Source: SZUA-36 sp963753105 (GTDB lineage: Bacteria > Pseudomonadota > Gammaproteobacteria > Xanthomonadales > SZUA-36). Taken from it: a stretch of DNA of 64,000 nucleotides. Position 1 is the stretch's first letter; each line of letters starts with the position of its first letter. Below are positions 8,458 through 17,867 of this stretch, in pieces. The stretch is taken from contig CAVWBD010000001.1 of the NCBI GenBank assembly GCA_963753105.1, positions 310,001 through 374,000 on the forward strand, in the 5' to 3' direction. Under the pieces are notes generated by a model, which worked only from the letters and a program-made list of their open reading frames with translations, searched no databases and was not told where the DNA came from. The translations under genes and the position numbers were made by a program.

Positions 8458-10401
8458 ATGAGCAAAACTTATCCTGTTATCCCTGCAGCAAGGGAACGAG
8501 CACACGTTGATCAACAACGTTATGAAGAGATGTACGCCTGGTCGGTTGATGACAATGCCGGTTTCTGGTCCGAACAGGCCCGCAGAATCAACTGGATCAA
8601 GCCATTCAGCAAGGTTAAGGAGGTTTCCTGGGACCGTAGCGATGTCTATACCCGCTGGTTTGAAGATGGCACCCTGAATGCGTGCTACAACTGCGTTGAC
8701 CGGCACCTGGAGACACGTGGCGAGCAGACCGCCATTATCTGGGAAGGCGACGACCCAGCGCGCGACCTGCATATCAGCTACAACGACCTGCACAAACGCG
8801 TTTGCCGCATGGCCAATGCCTTGAAAGAAATCGGCACCAAGAAGGGTGACCGCGTCACGCTGTATATGCCGATGATTCCCGAGGCCGCTGTTGCCATGTT
8901 GGCCTGCGCGCGTATCGGTGCGATCCACTCGGTCGTATTCGGCGGTTTTTCACCCGACGCGCTGGCTGGCCGAATCGTTGATTGCCAGTCCAACATCCTG
9001 ATCACCGCTGATGAAGGTCTGCGTGGTGGCAAGAAGGTTCCGTTGAAGAAGAACGTCGACGCCGCCTGCGAGCGCGAAGGCGTCATGGACATACTCGAGT
9101 CAATTCTGGTCATCAAGAACACCGGTAACGAAGTGGCCATGTTTGAGGGCCGTGACTACTGGCTTGATGAAGTTGAAGCCAATGTCTCTGACGACTGCCC
9201 ATGCGAAGAAATGGGTGCCGAAGACCCGCTATTCATCCTTTACACCTCAGGCTCGACCGGCAAACCCAAGGGTGTGATGCACACCACCGGCGGTTACATG
9301 GTGTATGCCTCGTTTACACACGAACTGGTCTTTGATTACCACGATGGCGACATTTACTGGTGTACGGCCGATGTGGGCTGGGTCACGGGTCACAGCTACA
9401 TCGTTTATGGCCCACTGGCCAATGGTGCGACCACGCTGATGTTTGAAGGCGTACCCAACTATCCCGACACCAGCCGTTTCTGGCAGGTTTGCGACAAGCA
9501 CAACGTCAATATCTGCTACACCGCACCGACCGCGATCCGCGCACTGATGCGTGATGGTGACGAGCCGGTCAAGCGCACCTCGCGCAAAACCCTGCGTTTG
9601 CTGGGTTCCGTTGGTGAGCCGATCAACCCGGAAGCATGGGAATGGTATTACCACGTGGTTGGCGAGGGCCGTTGCCCGATCGTTGACACCTGGTGGCAAA
9701 CCGAGACCGGTGGCATCATGATCAGCCCGCTGCCTGGCGCCACACCATTGAAACCAGGTTCGGCCAGCACCCCGTTGCCCGGCATCATGCTGGACATCGT
9801 TGATGCCCAGGGTAATCCGCTGCAAGGCGCAGCCGAAGGACAACTGGTCATCACCGACAGCTGGCCCGGCCAGATGCGTACCGTTTACGGCGATCACCAG
9901 CGTTTCATAGATACCTACTTCTCGACCTTCGAGGGCCGGTATTTCACGGGTGACGGTTGCCGCCGCGACGAGGATGGTTATTACTGGATCACCGGTCGTG
10001 TTGATGACGTGCTGAATATCTCCGGTCACCGCATGGGAACCGCCGAGGTTGAAAGCGCGCTGGTTTCTCACCCGCTGGTGGCAGAATCCGCGGTGGTTGG
10101 TTTCCCGCACGAAATCAAGGGCCAGGGTATCTATGTTTATGTAACCCTGGTTGCCGGCGCCGAGCCCAGCGAAGAATTGCGTACAGAGTTGAGAAACCAT
10201 GTACGTAAGGAGATCGGTCCGATCGCCACGCCCGACCTGATCCAGTGGGCGCCAGGTCTGCCAAAGACCCGCTCGGGCAAGATCATGCGCCGTATCCTGC
10301 GCAAGATCGCCAAGAATGACTTTGGCGACCTTGGTGATACATCCACGCTGGCCGAGCCGGAAGTGGTCAACGCGCTGATCGAGACGCGTATGAACCGCTG
10401 A
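8458..10401 (+). CDS. acsA: acetyl-CoA synthetase
   Basis: 647 residues, the usual length. It activates acetate with ATP and CoA through acetyl-AMP. Visible motifs are the phosphate-binding YTSGSTGKPKGVMHT, the WWQTETGG region, the hinge YYWITGRVDDVLNISGH and the C-terminal PKTRSGKIMRR containing the lysine that is regulated by acetylation in this family. Monocistronic by context: a strong terminator follows at 10426. The ATG has an AGAG-type ribosome site (gagagcgaca). Confidence 0.97.
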   Translation: MSKTYPVIPAARERAHVDQQRYEEMYAWSVDDNAGFWSEQARRINWIKPFSKVKEVSWDRSDVYTRWFEDGTLNACYNCVDRHLETRGEQTAIIWEGDDPARDLHISYNDLHKRVCRMANALKEIGTKKGDRVTLYMPMIPEAAVAMLACARIGAIHSVVFGGFSPDALAGRIVDCQSNILITADEGLRGGKKVPLKKNVDAACEREGVMDILESILVIKNTGNEVAMFEGRDYWLDEVEANVSDDCPCEEMGAEDPLFILYTSGSTGKPKGVMHTTGGYMVYASFTHELVFDYHDGDIYWCTADVGWVTGHSYIVYGPLANGATTLMFEGVPNYPDTSRFWQVCDKHNVNICYTAPTAIRALMRDGDEPVKRTSRKTLRLLGSVGEPINPEAWEWYYHVVGEGRCPIVDTWWQTETGGIMISPLPGATPLKPGSASTPLPGIMLDIVDAQGNPLQGAAEGQLVITDSWPGQMRTVYGDHQRFIDTYFSTFEGRYFTGDGCRRDEDGYYWITGRVDDVLNISGHRMGTAEVESALVSHPLVAESAVVGFPHEIKGQGIYVYVTLVAGAEPSEELRTELRNHVRKEIGPIATPDLIQWAPGLPKTRSGKIMRRILRKIAKNDFGDLGDTSTLAEPEVVNALIETRMNR

Positions 10402-10425
10402 TCGATCGTTAAGGCGTTATAAACA

Positions 10426-10465
10426 AACGCCGCCGCCCTGCTTAACAGGGTGGCGGCGTTTTTTA
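10426..10465 (+). terminator. rho-independent terminator of acsA
   Basis: A 15-base stem (10426-10440 pairing with 10446-10460, one wobble pair) around a five-base loop is followed by a run of T. It lies 25 bases after the acsA stop. Because the stem begins with AA it may also act weakly on the minus strand against the Sel1 gene. Confidence 0.85.
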
Positions 10466-10488
10466 TTCCCGGATTACCTTAAGCGGTG

Positions 10489-11118
10489 CTACTTCCCCGC
10501 CCCGTGCTGCTTGATTTGCTGGTTTAGCAGCGTGATCCGGTTCTGTGCATTGGCAAGTTCGTCAGCCGATAATTTACTGGCGGCAATATCACGGTTGCTG
10601 GCTGCGCCCTCGTCACCTGATTGCGCTGCAACCGCAGACCAGATATACGCCTCGGAGTCACTTTGCCCCACACCCTGGCCCAGGCCATATTTTACTCCCA
10701 GGTTCTTCTGTGCACTCGCATAACCATGCTCGGCAGCGCGTCGATACCACCTGAACGCTTCGGTATAATCCTGCGACACCCCGCGGCCAATGTCATACAT
10801 GGTACCCAGGTTGTACTGCGCCTCGACATGACCTTGTTCAGCAGCTTTTTGCAACCATTTCACCGCCGCTTTGGCATCCTGTCTTGCGCCCCTGCCGGCA
10901 TCGTGCATTAATGCCAGCCTGAACTGCGCCTGTGCGTCACCCGCCACGGCCGCCCTTTCAATCATCCGCGCCTGCTCGGCATTGGGCCATTTTTCGTCAA
11001 ACCACTCCCAGTGGGCATCCGAATCCACCCGGACCTGCGGAGGGTTACTGTCTGAGTGTGCAAGAAACCCGGAGAACAGCATCAAGACGGCTGCCACTAA
11101 CATGAGTAAGTACTTCAT
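10489..11118 (-). CDS. exported Sel1-repeat (TPR-like) protein
   Basis: 209 residues: signal peptide (MKYLLMLVAAVLMLFSGF), a short linker, then three or four Sel1 repeats of 36 residues with the signature A..WL..AAEQGH..AQ.NLG.MY..GRGV (about residues 60-165) and a Gln-rich tail. Sel1 proteins are helical scaffolds for protein contacts, here probably periplasmic. It lies about 180 bases downstream of the SLOG-like membrane protein on the same strand and may be the last gene of the TIR cluster, though the gap allows separate transcription. GGGAGG precedes the ATG. Confidence 0.8.
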   Translation of the reverse strand: MKYLLMLVAAVLMLFSGFLAHSDSNPPQVRVDSDAHWEWFDEKWPNAEQARMIERAAVAGDAQAQFRLALMHDAGRGARQDAKAAVKWLQKAAEQGHVEAQYNLGTMYDIGRGVSQDYTEAFRWYRRAAEHGYASAQKNLGVKYGLGQGVGQSDSEAYIWSAVAAQSGDEGAASNRDIAASKLSADELANAQNRITLLNQQIKQHGAGK

Positions 11119-11299
11119 TTACACCTCCCGTGCCCCTTCTCGGTATCGCCAGTATATACAAACGTGGATTCATGCTGTCAAGAATCCATCGGCGCTAGCC
11201 ATGTTTAGCAATAGCCCTGTAATGTGAAGTCAAAATGCAAATACTGGAACGGTAGTGTAAAAAAACTAACAACTAAAAATTAAACCGACGTTTCCGTGA

Positions 11300-12997
11300 C
11301 TAAATTCCGCTGTGTTCCAGCGGACGCTCGCGGTGCATCAGGATCCACTCGGCGTCTTCTTCCAGCGCGGCGTTACCCAGTGCCCTGAGCACTTTTCTAC
11401 GGAACTCCGGATCATCGGAATCATCCAGCAAGTGTCGCGCGTTGGCCAGCACCCCGCTCATGAAACGGTACTGCTTGATCAGTTCTTTTTCCGCTTTTTT
11501 ATATGAATACGCATCACGTATACCTGCAATCAAGGGAAACGTACCCATTAAAATCAGCAGTGTTTTTTGCTGAGTGTCGGACATGTCCGTACCCGCAAAA
11601 GCCAATACGATCGCGATCAGGATACCGACCCACAGGGTGATCCTGCCCAGCATCTTCGTGAGCCTGTACCGGGCGGCCTTTTCCTTTTCCTTGCGCCTGT
11701 AATATGACAACTGACCGGTCTGACCGGTCTCATCACCAACCCACTGTTCGATCACCCAGTCCACCCAGGCATCATTGGGCACGTTGTCACGGCTGCGCGC
11801 CAGGCTGACATTGCGCATTACGTGACGAATCCACTCCAGGTCCACATCCTGTTTCTGCAGGAAATTATCGTAGGCAAATTCCGCTGATTGCACGTCGATG
11901 ACACCGGCAAGACTCCAGTAGAACTGTACCCTCAAGCCCTCTGCTAACGCGCGGTAGTCGAGGTGTTTGCGGTGCCATTGGCGCTTTTCACCAACCTTGT
12001 AAAGCACGAACCCGGCCAGGAAGGCGAGCAGGAAAAGATTCACCAGGAAATCGAGCCCGTCAATCTCCGAATACACGATGAAAATCAGGCCAATCAATAC
12101 ACCGATGCTGTGAATGGCGATCAACCCCGCCGATATTCTCTTCTGAAAGTGAATCGCCAGCCAGTCGGCAATGCGATATTGCTCCGCAATGGACCTTGTA
12201 CCAACCGGTAGTTCTATATCCGGGGCATTTTTAAGCAGGTCCGCGCCTTCCTTTTCAATGGCAGAACGGTATTTTGCCGTATCAAGCTCGTAATCCTGCA
12301 AACGATGCAGGGTCACCCAGTAGTCCAACGGCATTTTATCGCTGCTTTCAAAACCCCAATGCGCGGTTATCCAGGCCTTTTGCAATGGTTGCAGGTCTTC
12401 ACGCGGCTCGCCGCCAGGCCGGTTCCTGGAACACACGATTTGATAAACCAGGTCATTTTCGTTTTCCGCCAGCAGGTTCGGGGAATTGTCAGCTATCGAA
12501 TAACCCGGCATGACACCGGTCAGGTGATAGTTAACCACGGCAGACGTGCCACCCGTGGCGTCAGACGCTTTGCCGTCCCAAAGCGCCAGTAGTATCTGGC
12601 TGTGGTTCGAGATGAAAATACCCAGTTGGGCATATTGACGGTCACGGACGTTCTCTAACATCGGCTGCCCCTGGGCTTCGGGCAGCGTGCGCAAATTGAT
12701 TACCCGCGCGTGTTTCAGTGATTCCCTGAAAACCCCGATTGCGGCTGGTGATGAAAAATCCCGTTCGTAATCAGCCTGCGGCATGGGCAAGGGCACGATC
12801 AGGCTGATGCCCATTTCCAGCGCAATATCCGTCACCAGGCGGTCGCTGCCCTCGGCCAGCGGCGTAATCAGTTGCAGGTCAAGATGAGGGAAGTCCGTTT
12901 TCAGTTGCCGGAAAAACCCCCGCACCTGCTCTTTCAGGGCGGGAATTTCCTCCGCAACCAGGTCACGGTGACCTGTTACACCTATGGTCAGGCGCAT
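11300..12997 (-). CDS. SLOG-like Rossmann domain fused to a SLATT-like multi-TM effector
   Basis: 565 residues, no close functional relative recognised. Residues 1-180 look like a Rossmann/SLOG nucleotide-sensing domain: it begins IGVTGHRDL, continues with PLAEGSDRLV and SLIVPLPMP, and has alternating strands and helices. Two transmembrane helices follow at about 280-330, then a cytoplasmic region with HLDYRALAEGLRVQFYW, then a second helix pair at about 460-510 and a basic YSYKKAEKELIKQYRF. This recalls the SLATT/SLOG-associated membrane effectors predicted to open pores on binding a nucleotide signal. It is downstream of two TIR genes in the same direction. Domain names are inferred from motifs, not from a search. 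GGAGG precedes the ATG. Confidence 0.6.
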   Translation of the reverse strand: MRLTIGVTGHRDLVAEEIPALKEQVRGFFRQLKTDFPHLDLQLITPLAEGSDRLVTDIALEMGISLIVPLPMPQADYERDFSSPAAIGVFRESLKHARVINLRTLPEAQGQPMLENVRDRQYAQLGIFISNHSQILLALWDGKASDATGGTSAVVNYHLTGVMPGYSIADNSPNLLAENENDLVYQIVCSRNRPGGEPREDLQPLQKAWITAHWGFESSDKMPLDYWVTLHRLQDYELDTAKYRSAIEKEGADLLKNAPDIELPVGTRSIAEQYRIADWLAIHFQKRISAGLIAIHSIGVLIGLIFIVYSEIDGLDFLVNLFLLAFLAGFVLYKVGEKRQWHRKHLDYRALAEGLRVQFYWSLAGVIDVQSAEFAYDNFLQKQDVDLEWIRHVMRNVSLARSRDNVPNDAWVDWVIEQWVGDETGQTGQLSYYRRKEKEKAARYRLTKMLGRITLWVGILIAIVLAFAGTDMSDTQQKTLLILMGTFPLIAGIRDAYSYKKAEKELIKQYRFMSGVLANARHLLDDSDDPEFRRKVLRALGNAALEEDAEWILMHRERPLEHSGI

Positions 12998-13047
12998 GGT
13001 TGAAACCTCCCGGTTTGTTCATCCCCGCCGGGCATTAGCAACCCCTA

Positions 13048-13539
13048 TTAGCGACCGCTTCCGTCATTCTCAATTCTCGGATCCGTGTCGATAACCGAGT
13101 CATCACAGGTAGCATAAACCGTGTACCAGACGTCATAGGCGGACATGTTGTTGTTACGTATCTGTATGTGGTTAGCGTTTTGGCTGTCAGGCGTCACCTT
13201 GCCGCTCGAGGCGTCCGCGTTAAAATCGCTGGCCGCTTCAGCCGTGAGCCCCCCGGTGCTGCCTTCGCTCATACCCAGTGCCACGTAATCCAAGGTCCAG
13301 TTTCCACCGGCAGAACATCTCTTATTACCCAGGTTGAAGTTGATCGGCTGCCGCCCCTGGCCCTTTATACAACCGGTATGGTTTGCGCCACGTGCGCAGT
13401 TGCCCGGCGTGCTGACCGTTAACTTGGTTTCACTTTCATTGACCTGCATGTTGACGACAAGCGCCGCCTGCGCGATTGAACTGAATCCTGCAATAAAAAG
13501 CACGCAGATCAATCTGGTTAATACCCCTGCTTTAATCAT
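13048..13539 (-). CDS. small exported Cys-containing protein (paralogue of 17868-18518)
   Basis: 163 residues from the ATG at 13539, chosen because it has GGAGAG seven bases upstream and opens directly on a signal peptide ending near AQA. The mature part is Gly/Asn/Ser-rich and probably beta-structured, with a Cys-Gly segment (CARGANHTGCIKGQGR), a W.L strand and YTVYATC. It ends in TDPRIENDGSGR. The protein at 17868 shares the GC..GC.KGKG pattern, a W.L strand, YTIEAC and the ending TDPPIQN.G, so the two are paralogues flanking the TIR pair. No known function; a periplasmic ligand or partner for the TPR domains is my inference. Confidence 0.6.
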   Translation of the reverse strand: MIKAGVLTRLICVLFIAGFSSIAQAALVVNMQVNESETKLTVSTPGNCARGANHTGCIKGQGRQPINFNLGNKRCSAGGNWTLDYVALGMSEGSTGGLTAEAASDFNADASSGKVTPDSQNANHIQIRNNNMSAYDVWYTVYATCDDSVIDTDPRIENDGSGR

Positions 13540-13602
13540 TCTTGCTCTCCTCGATCTTTCATTGTGCGACTTTTGGCCCAAAAAACGCCCGGCGGGTCGC
13601 TG

Positions 13603-15678
13603 TTACCGCCCCTTGCATAAATCATGTTTCTGACAAAACTGCATGAAACTCACTTCAGTATAGTCCTTGTCCAGCAGATAGTTGGTCAACATCTGAGCGC
13701 TTGCAGCATCACCCACTACAATGGCCTTTTGCGCAGCCATCCTTGCATCCACGCAGGCCCGGGTCCGGCCCGGGTCGGCTTTATAGTCCGGCAATAAGGC
13801 CAGGATATGCTCCGGCAACAACTGCTGTTCCGGCATCCAGGCCTGGTACACTGCCGACATCAACAGGTTCTCCGTATTCCTGTCACCAGGCAGTTTCGCC
13901 AGAACCCCGATGATGATATCCGTGGCCTTCTCCAACAGGTCGTTTGCCAGATCACTATTGCCTTCAGCCTCGGCAAACCTTGCCCGGCCCAGTAGAAAGT
14001 CCGCGTGGAACCTGATGTTTTCATCCTGTTTTTCTTCGAACTGGAAAAAATCCTGCCACTCATCTGACAACTCATCCAGGGTCACACGTGCACCTTCAAT
14101 TTCACCTCGCTGGGCTTTGAGCCTGACCAGCCGGTAGCGGCGATCCAGCACAAACCGCTCCGTATTTCTGGTGTCCGGGTTGGCCCATAACACTGGTTCG
14201 ATCCACTGCAATGCCCGTTGGTAGCTTTCAATGGCGCCATCAATTTCACCGCGGCTTTCCTGCACCACTGCAAAACCACTGAAAGCCCAGGCCAGCCGTT
14301 TCATCCTTTCGGTATTTTCAGGATCAGCGTTCAGTATCTCCTGTTCGAGCGTGACCTGTTTCTGCCGTGATAAGAAAGCGCCTTCCAGATCACAGACATC
14401 CAGTTGCGCATCCGCAAGAAACGCATGTGATTGCCCGAGTTCAGATTGGTATTGGTTATTGCCGGGATCAAGCACCAGTGCGATCTGGTTGTACTCCAGC
14501 GCCGACTGCAGCAACTGCAGGGCCCGCTCCGGGTTACTGGTTAAACCATACCTTTGCAGGCCGCCGAGATTACTCAAGGCGTAAGCCATTTCCAAAACCC
14601 ATTCTGCATTTTCAGGTTGCAACAGGATCAACTGCCGGGTAATTTCAGCATAAGTGGTCCATGATTCTTCGGCCACTTCCCATGCGCCGAGATCCTTGTA
14701 AACCTGTCCAATCCAGAATTCGGCCTGGCCCAGCTCAAAAAATATTGTGCGCTTGCTCTTGTCGCGACGATAGGCTTCTGCCAGCAGGACCCACGAATCC
14801 TGAAATATCTCCATGGCTTGCGACAATGCACCAGCGTGCCAGGAATCAATACCCTGGTTGCGCAACTCCATCGCGTGGGCGGTCAGTGCATCGGTCTGCT
14901 CACCAGCATCGGAAATCAAGCGGGACAACTGTTGCTGGTCCCACGACTCAAGCCGATAAAGCTCACCCGGATCCCTGGTAACATTCAGAAGCGTGCGCAA
15001 CTCATTCAGTTTATAGGCCACCAGGGATTCGCCCGAATCCCGCCGTTGCTGGGCCGCTATACGGGAAGTGACGGCCATCACCAATACCGCGGCCAGCACG
15101 ATGGATGCTACCGCAGTGATGGCCCACACTTTTTGGCGTTTCTGTAGATCACGGCGCCGCAGTCGATCCAGCGGAAGCGCCAGCATGCCTGCCACCAGTT
15201 TCAGTTTTGCCAGGTGTTTGCCATCGGCCCACCTGCGGACATCTGCCGCCAATGGTTCATGCATACCGATGTCTGCCAAAGCCGGTGGGAAACAGCCTGA
15301 ACCCGCTTCAACTGCGGCGGGATCCCCGTCGACGATGACGCAGAAAATCCGTTCCTTTCTGCCGAGGCTGGCGAAATGACGGATTTCTTCGTTAACCCAA
15401 TGCGAAGCAGCTGAGGCCGGGGAGCAAACCACGATGAGGTTCTCGGATTCCTGCAACGCCCGCTGGACCGTTCTGCCCAGGTTAGACGAAGAAGACATTT
15501 CATCGCGGTCGCGAAACACGGGCTTGATGCGCGCCGGTACTTCGCCATGGCCTGTCGATGTACCAATCAGTTTACGTGGCAGACGATAGGCCTCGAGTGC
15601 ACGGTGCAACCACGCAGCCCACTTGTCATCACGGTGACTGTAGCTGATAAAAGCCTTGTAATTATGTTGTTCGCTCAC
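13603..15678 (-). CDS. TIR domain - TM - TPR protein, copy A
   Basis: 691 residues starting at GTG. Residues 8-150 are a TIR domain: FISYSHRDDKWA, PVFRDRDEMSSS, LIVVCSPASA and HWVNEEI, the last holding the Glu expected at the NAD-cleaving site of TIR enzymes. A basic linker (KLKLVAGML...RRRDLQKRQK) leads to one transmembrane helix at about 185-205. The remaining 470 residues are helical TPR-like repeats ending FCQKHDLCKGR. With a cytoplasmic TIR the TPR part would face the periplasm. Cys residues in the TPR part are conserved with copy B, supporting an oxidising location. It lies 21 bases before the stop-to-start gap with the small exported gene at 13539. Confidence 0.8.
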   Translation of the reverse strand: MSEQHNYKAFISYSHRDDKWAAWLHRALEAYRLPRKLIGTSTGHGEVPARIKPVFRDRDEMSSSSNLGRTVQRALQESENLIVVCSPASAASHWVNEEIRHFASLGRKERIFCVIVDGDPAAVEAGSGCFPPALADIGMHEPLAADVRRWADGKHLAKLKLVAGMLALPLDRLRRRDLQKRQKVWAITAVASIVLAAVLVMAVTSRIAAQQRRDSGESLVAYKLNELRTLLNVTRDPGELYRLESWDQQQLSRLISDAGEQTDALTAHAMELRNQGIDSWHAGALSQAMEIFQDSWVLLAEAYRRDKSKRTIFFELGQAEFWIGQVYKDLGAWEVAEESWTTYAEITRQLILLQPENAEWVLEMAYALSNLGGLQRYGLTSNPERALQLLQSALEYNQIALVLDPGNNQYQSELGQSHAFLADAQLDVCDLEGAFLSRQKQVTLEQEILNADPENTERMKRLAWAFSGFAVVQESRGEIDGAIESYQRALQWIEPVLWANPDTRNTERFVLDRRYRLVRLKAQRGEIEGARVTLDELSDEWQDFFQFEEKQDENIRFHADFLLGRARFAEAEGNSDLANDLLEKATDIIIGVLAKLPGDRNTENLLMSAVYQAWMPEQQLLPEHILALLPDYKADPGRTRACVDARMAAQKAIVVGDAASAQMLTNYLLDKDYTEVSFMQFCQKHDLCKGR

Positions 15679-15751
15679 CGCTTGGTATCGCGCTTCTGGA
15701 GCTTCCCTGTGAACAAAGACCGTACACGGTATTGCATATACGCCCCTTTAT

Positions 15752-17812
15752 TCAACTGCAAAGCCCGTGTTTCTTGCAAAACCGGATAAAAGACGGGTCG
15801 GCATATCCCTTGTCTTTCAGGTATTTGACCTCTCTTGCCGCATGCTCGCGTTGCCCCTCAATGACAAACATCCGGGCGGCTGAATCTGCCTCGACACAAC
15901 TTCTGAACTCGCTGCCAGTGTTCTGAGCCGCCAGGTGGATCATTGGCAACGATTCGAGGCCATTCCTGCCTTCAATTTGCCACCACAGGTAACGGGCCAT
16001 GACCAATCTTTTGATCTCGAAAATATCCACATCCTGGGTGTCCGGGATTTTTAACTGCAGATCAATCACGTTTTGCAGGTGGTCTTTCGCATCATCCAGT
16101 TCACCGAGTTTTAACTCTGCATCTGCGTAACCGAGGAGGAGATTTGCGTACTCGGCCTCCGGCTCACTACCTTGTTCTTGCAGACCGTTGATGGCAGAGA
16201 ATTTGGCCTCAATCTCTTCCAGCGTGGCGAGCGCCAAACCAGGCCGGCCGGTTTCTGCCAACAGCCTGGCGAGCATGATCTGCCGGTATAGGGCTTCTTG
16301 GCGGTAGTGGAAATTACTGGGATCAGCGGCGAACAACGATTCCAGTATAGATACCGCCAGTTCCAGGTTCTCAACGGCAGTTGCGGGCTCGCCGGTAAGG
16401 GCCTGCACACGGGCCAGGCCGGTCAAGGCGTACGCGTGCTGTTTTCTTAGCTCGTTATCGCCCGGGTCGGCATTGGTGGAGAACTCCGACAGTTCCAATA
16501 CCCTGTGTCTGAGTTCCATGGCATCTTCCAGGTTACAGGCCTGGACTTGGGCATCCGCCGCCCATGCCAGGGTCGTTGAGTAAACACTGGCAACCGCTTC
16601 GTCATCGGGTTTCATTGCGACCACAATCTCCATGAAACGGAGGGCTTCTGCCATGTTTGACAGCGTCCTGTTATCTACCCCTTTGCCACTGTCGAGATGA
16701 ATGGCGGCCAGGTTATTGTGCGAGTACGACAACTCCAGTATCCAGTCCGGGTTATCGGGGTCCTTTTCCGCCAATGCATGCGTCAGCCGATGGTAGGTTT
16801 CTATCGATTCCTGGGCGACATCGTGACGGCCTTGTGCAAAATACAGGTTGCCGATGTAGTACTCCGCGTTGCCCAGTTCGAACAGGAGAGTGGCGTCCTC
16901 GGGGTACTTGTCGTACAGGCGGGAAAGCAGGTCACGTGAACGTGCGAAGGCGTCGAGCGCGTCGTCGGGTTTGCCCTGGTACTGGCTGACCCTTCCCAGT
17001 TGCCGGAAGGCCAGCGCGACCCTTTTACCAGTTTCGGGTGTAAGTCTGTCCGGGTCCAGGTTTTGTAACTGCCGTGTCGCTTCGCCACTGATCAAGGCAA
17101 GTGTTTCAAGATCCGCATCAGACTTGAGCCGTTCTCCGAGATCAACGATAAAGGTGGCCAATTGCTCAGCCTTCTCACGTTCGTGGCGTTCGGAAATTTG
17201 AGAAACCACCGTGATGACGGCCAGCGCCAGTACGGCTGCGATACCCAGTCCTGTAAACAGCTGCCGCTTCCGGCGTCTTTGTAAATCGCGCTGACGAAGT
17301 TCGTCCAACCGGATATCTAACAGCCCCGCAATCAGCTTGAGCTTGGCCACATGCTTGCCATCCGCCCACTTGCGCGCATCTGCTGCGAGTGGCTCCTGGT
17401 GGCCTATCTCTGCCAGTGCGGTAGGGAAACAAGCCGAAACATCTCCATCATCGGCGGGTTCACCATCAACAATGATGCAGAAAATCCGGTCTGCCCGGCC
17501 AAGGCTGGCAAATTGGCGGATTTCTTCACCCACCCAGTTCGAAACAGCCGCTGCCGGGCTACAAACCACGATCAGGCTTTCAGAATCAGCCAGGGCCTGT
17601 TTTACCGTATCTTCAAGATCAGTGGCAGAAGACAGATCGTCGCGGTCACGAAATACGGGGCGTATTCGCGATGGGACTTCACCCACGCTGGTTTTTTTGC
17701 CAGCCAGATGCCGGGGTATACGGTATGACTCAAGCGCGCGGTGGAGCCAGCTGGCCCAGGTTTCATCCCTGTGGCTATAGCTGATATATGCCCTGTATCG
17801 AAACTCAGCCAT
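15752..17812 (-). CDS. TIR domain - TM - TPR protein, copy B
   Basis: 686 residues, same architecture as copy A immediately downstream: TIR (YISYSHRDETWASWLHRALE, PVFRDRDDLSS, SNWVGEEI), linker KLKLIAGLLD...RRRKRQ, one transmembrane helix (about 193-212), then TPR-like helices and a tail FIRFCKKHGLCS. The TIR parts are clearly more alike than the TPR parts, as expected for a duplicated receptor pair whose sensor halves have diverged. Conserved Cys in QACNLED, FRSCVEAD and the tail match copy A. The gap to copy A is 73 bases and to the upstream small gene 55 bases; all are probably one transcript. The ribosome site before the ATG is weak. Confidence 0.8.
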   Translation of the reverse strand: MAEFRYRAYISYSHRDETWASWLHRALESYRIPRHLAGKKTSVGEVPSRIRPVFRDRDDLSSATDLEDTVKQALADSESLIVVCSPAAAVSNWVGEEIRQFASLGRADRIFCIIVDGEPADDGDVSACFPTALAEIGHQEPLAADARKWADGKHVAKLKLIAGLLDIRLDELRQRDLQRRRKRQLFTGLGIAAVLALAVITVVSQISERHEREKAEQLATFIVDLGERLKSDADLETLALISGEATRQLQNLDPDRLTPETGKRVALAFRQLGRVSQYQGKPDDALDAFARSRDLLSRLYDKYPEDATLLFELGNAEYYIGNLYFAQGRHDVAQESIETYHRLTHALAEKDPDNPDWILELSYSHNNLAAIHLDSGKGVDNRTLSNMAEALRFMEIVVAMKPDDEAVASVYSTTLAWAADAQVQACNLEDAMELRHRVLELSEFSTNADPGDNELRKQHAYALTGLARVQALTGEPATAVENLELAVSILESLFAADPSNFHYRQEALYRQIMLARLLAETGRPGLALATLEEIEAKFSAINGLQEQGSEPEAEYANLLLGYADAELKLGELDDAKDHLQNVIDLQLKIPDTQDVDIFEIKRLVMARYLWWQIEGRNGLESLPMIHLAAQNTGSEFRSCVEADSAARMFVIEGQREHAAREVKYLKDKGYADPSFIRFCKKHGLCS

Positions 17813-17867
17813 TTAGCTGCAACTCAAATTCAGACCGTCATGAGTGTTTTGCCTACGTAAAAGCTTT

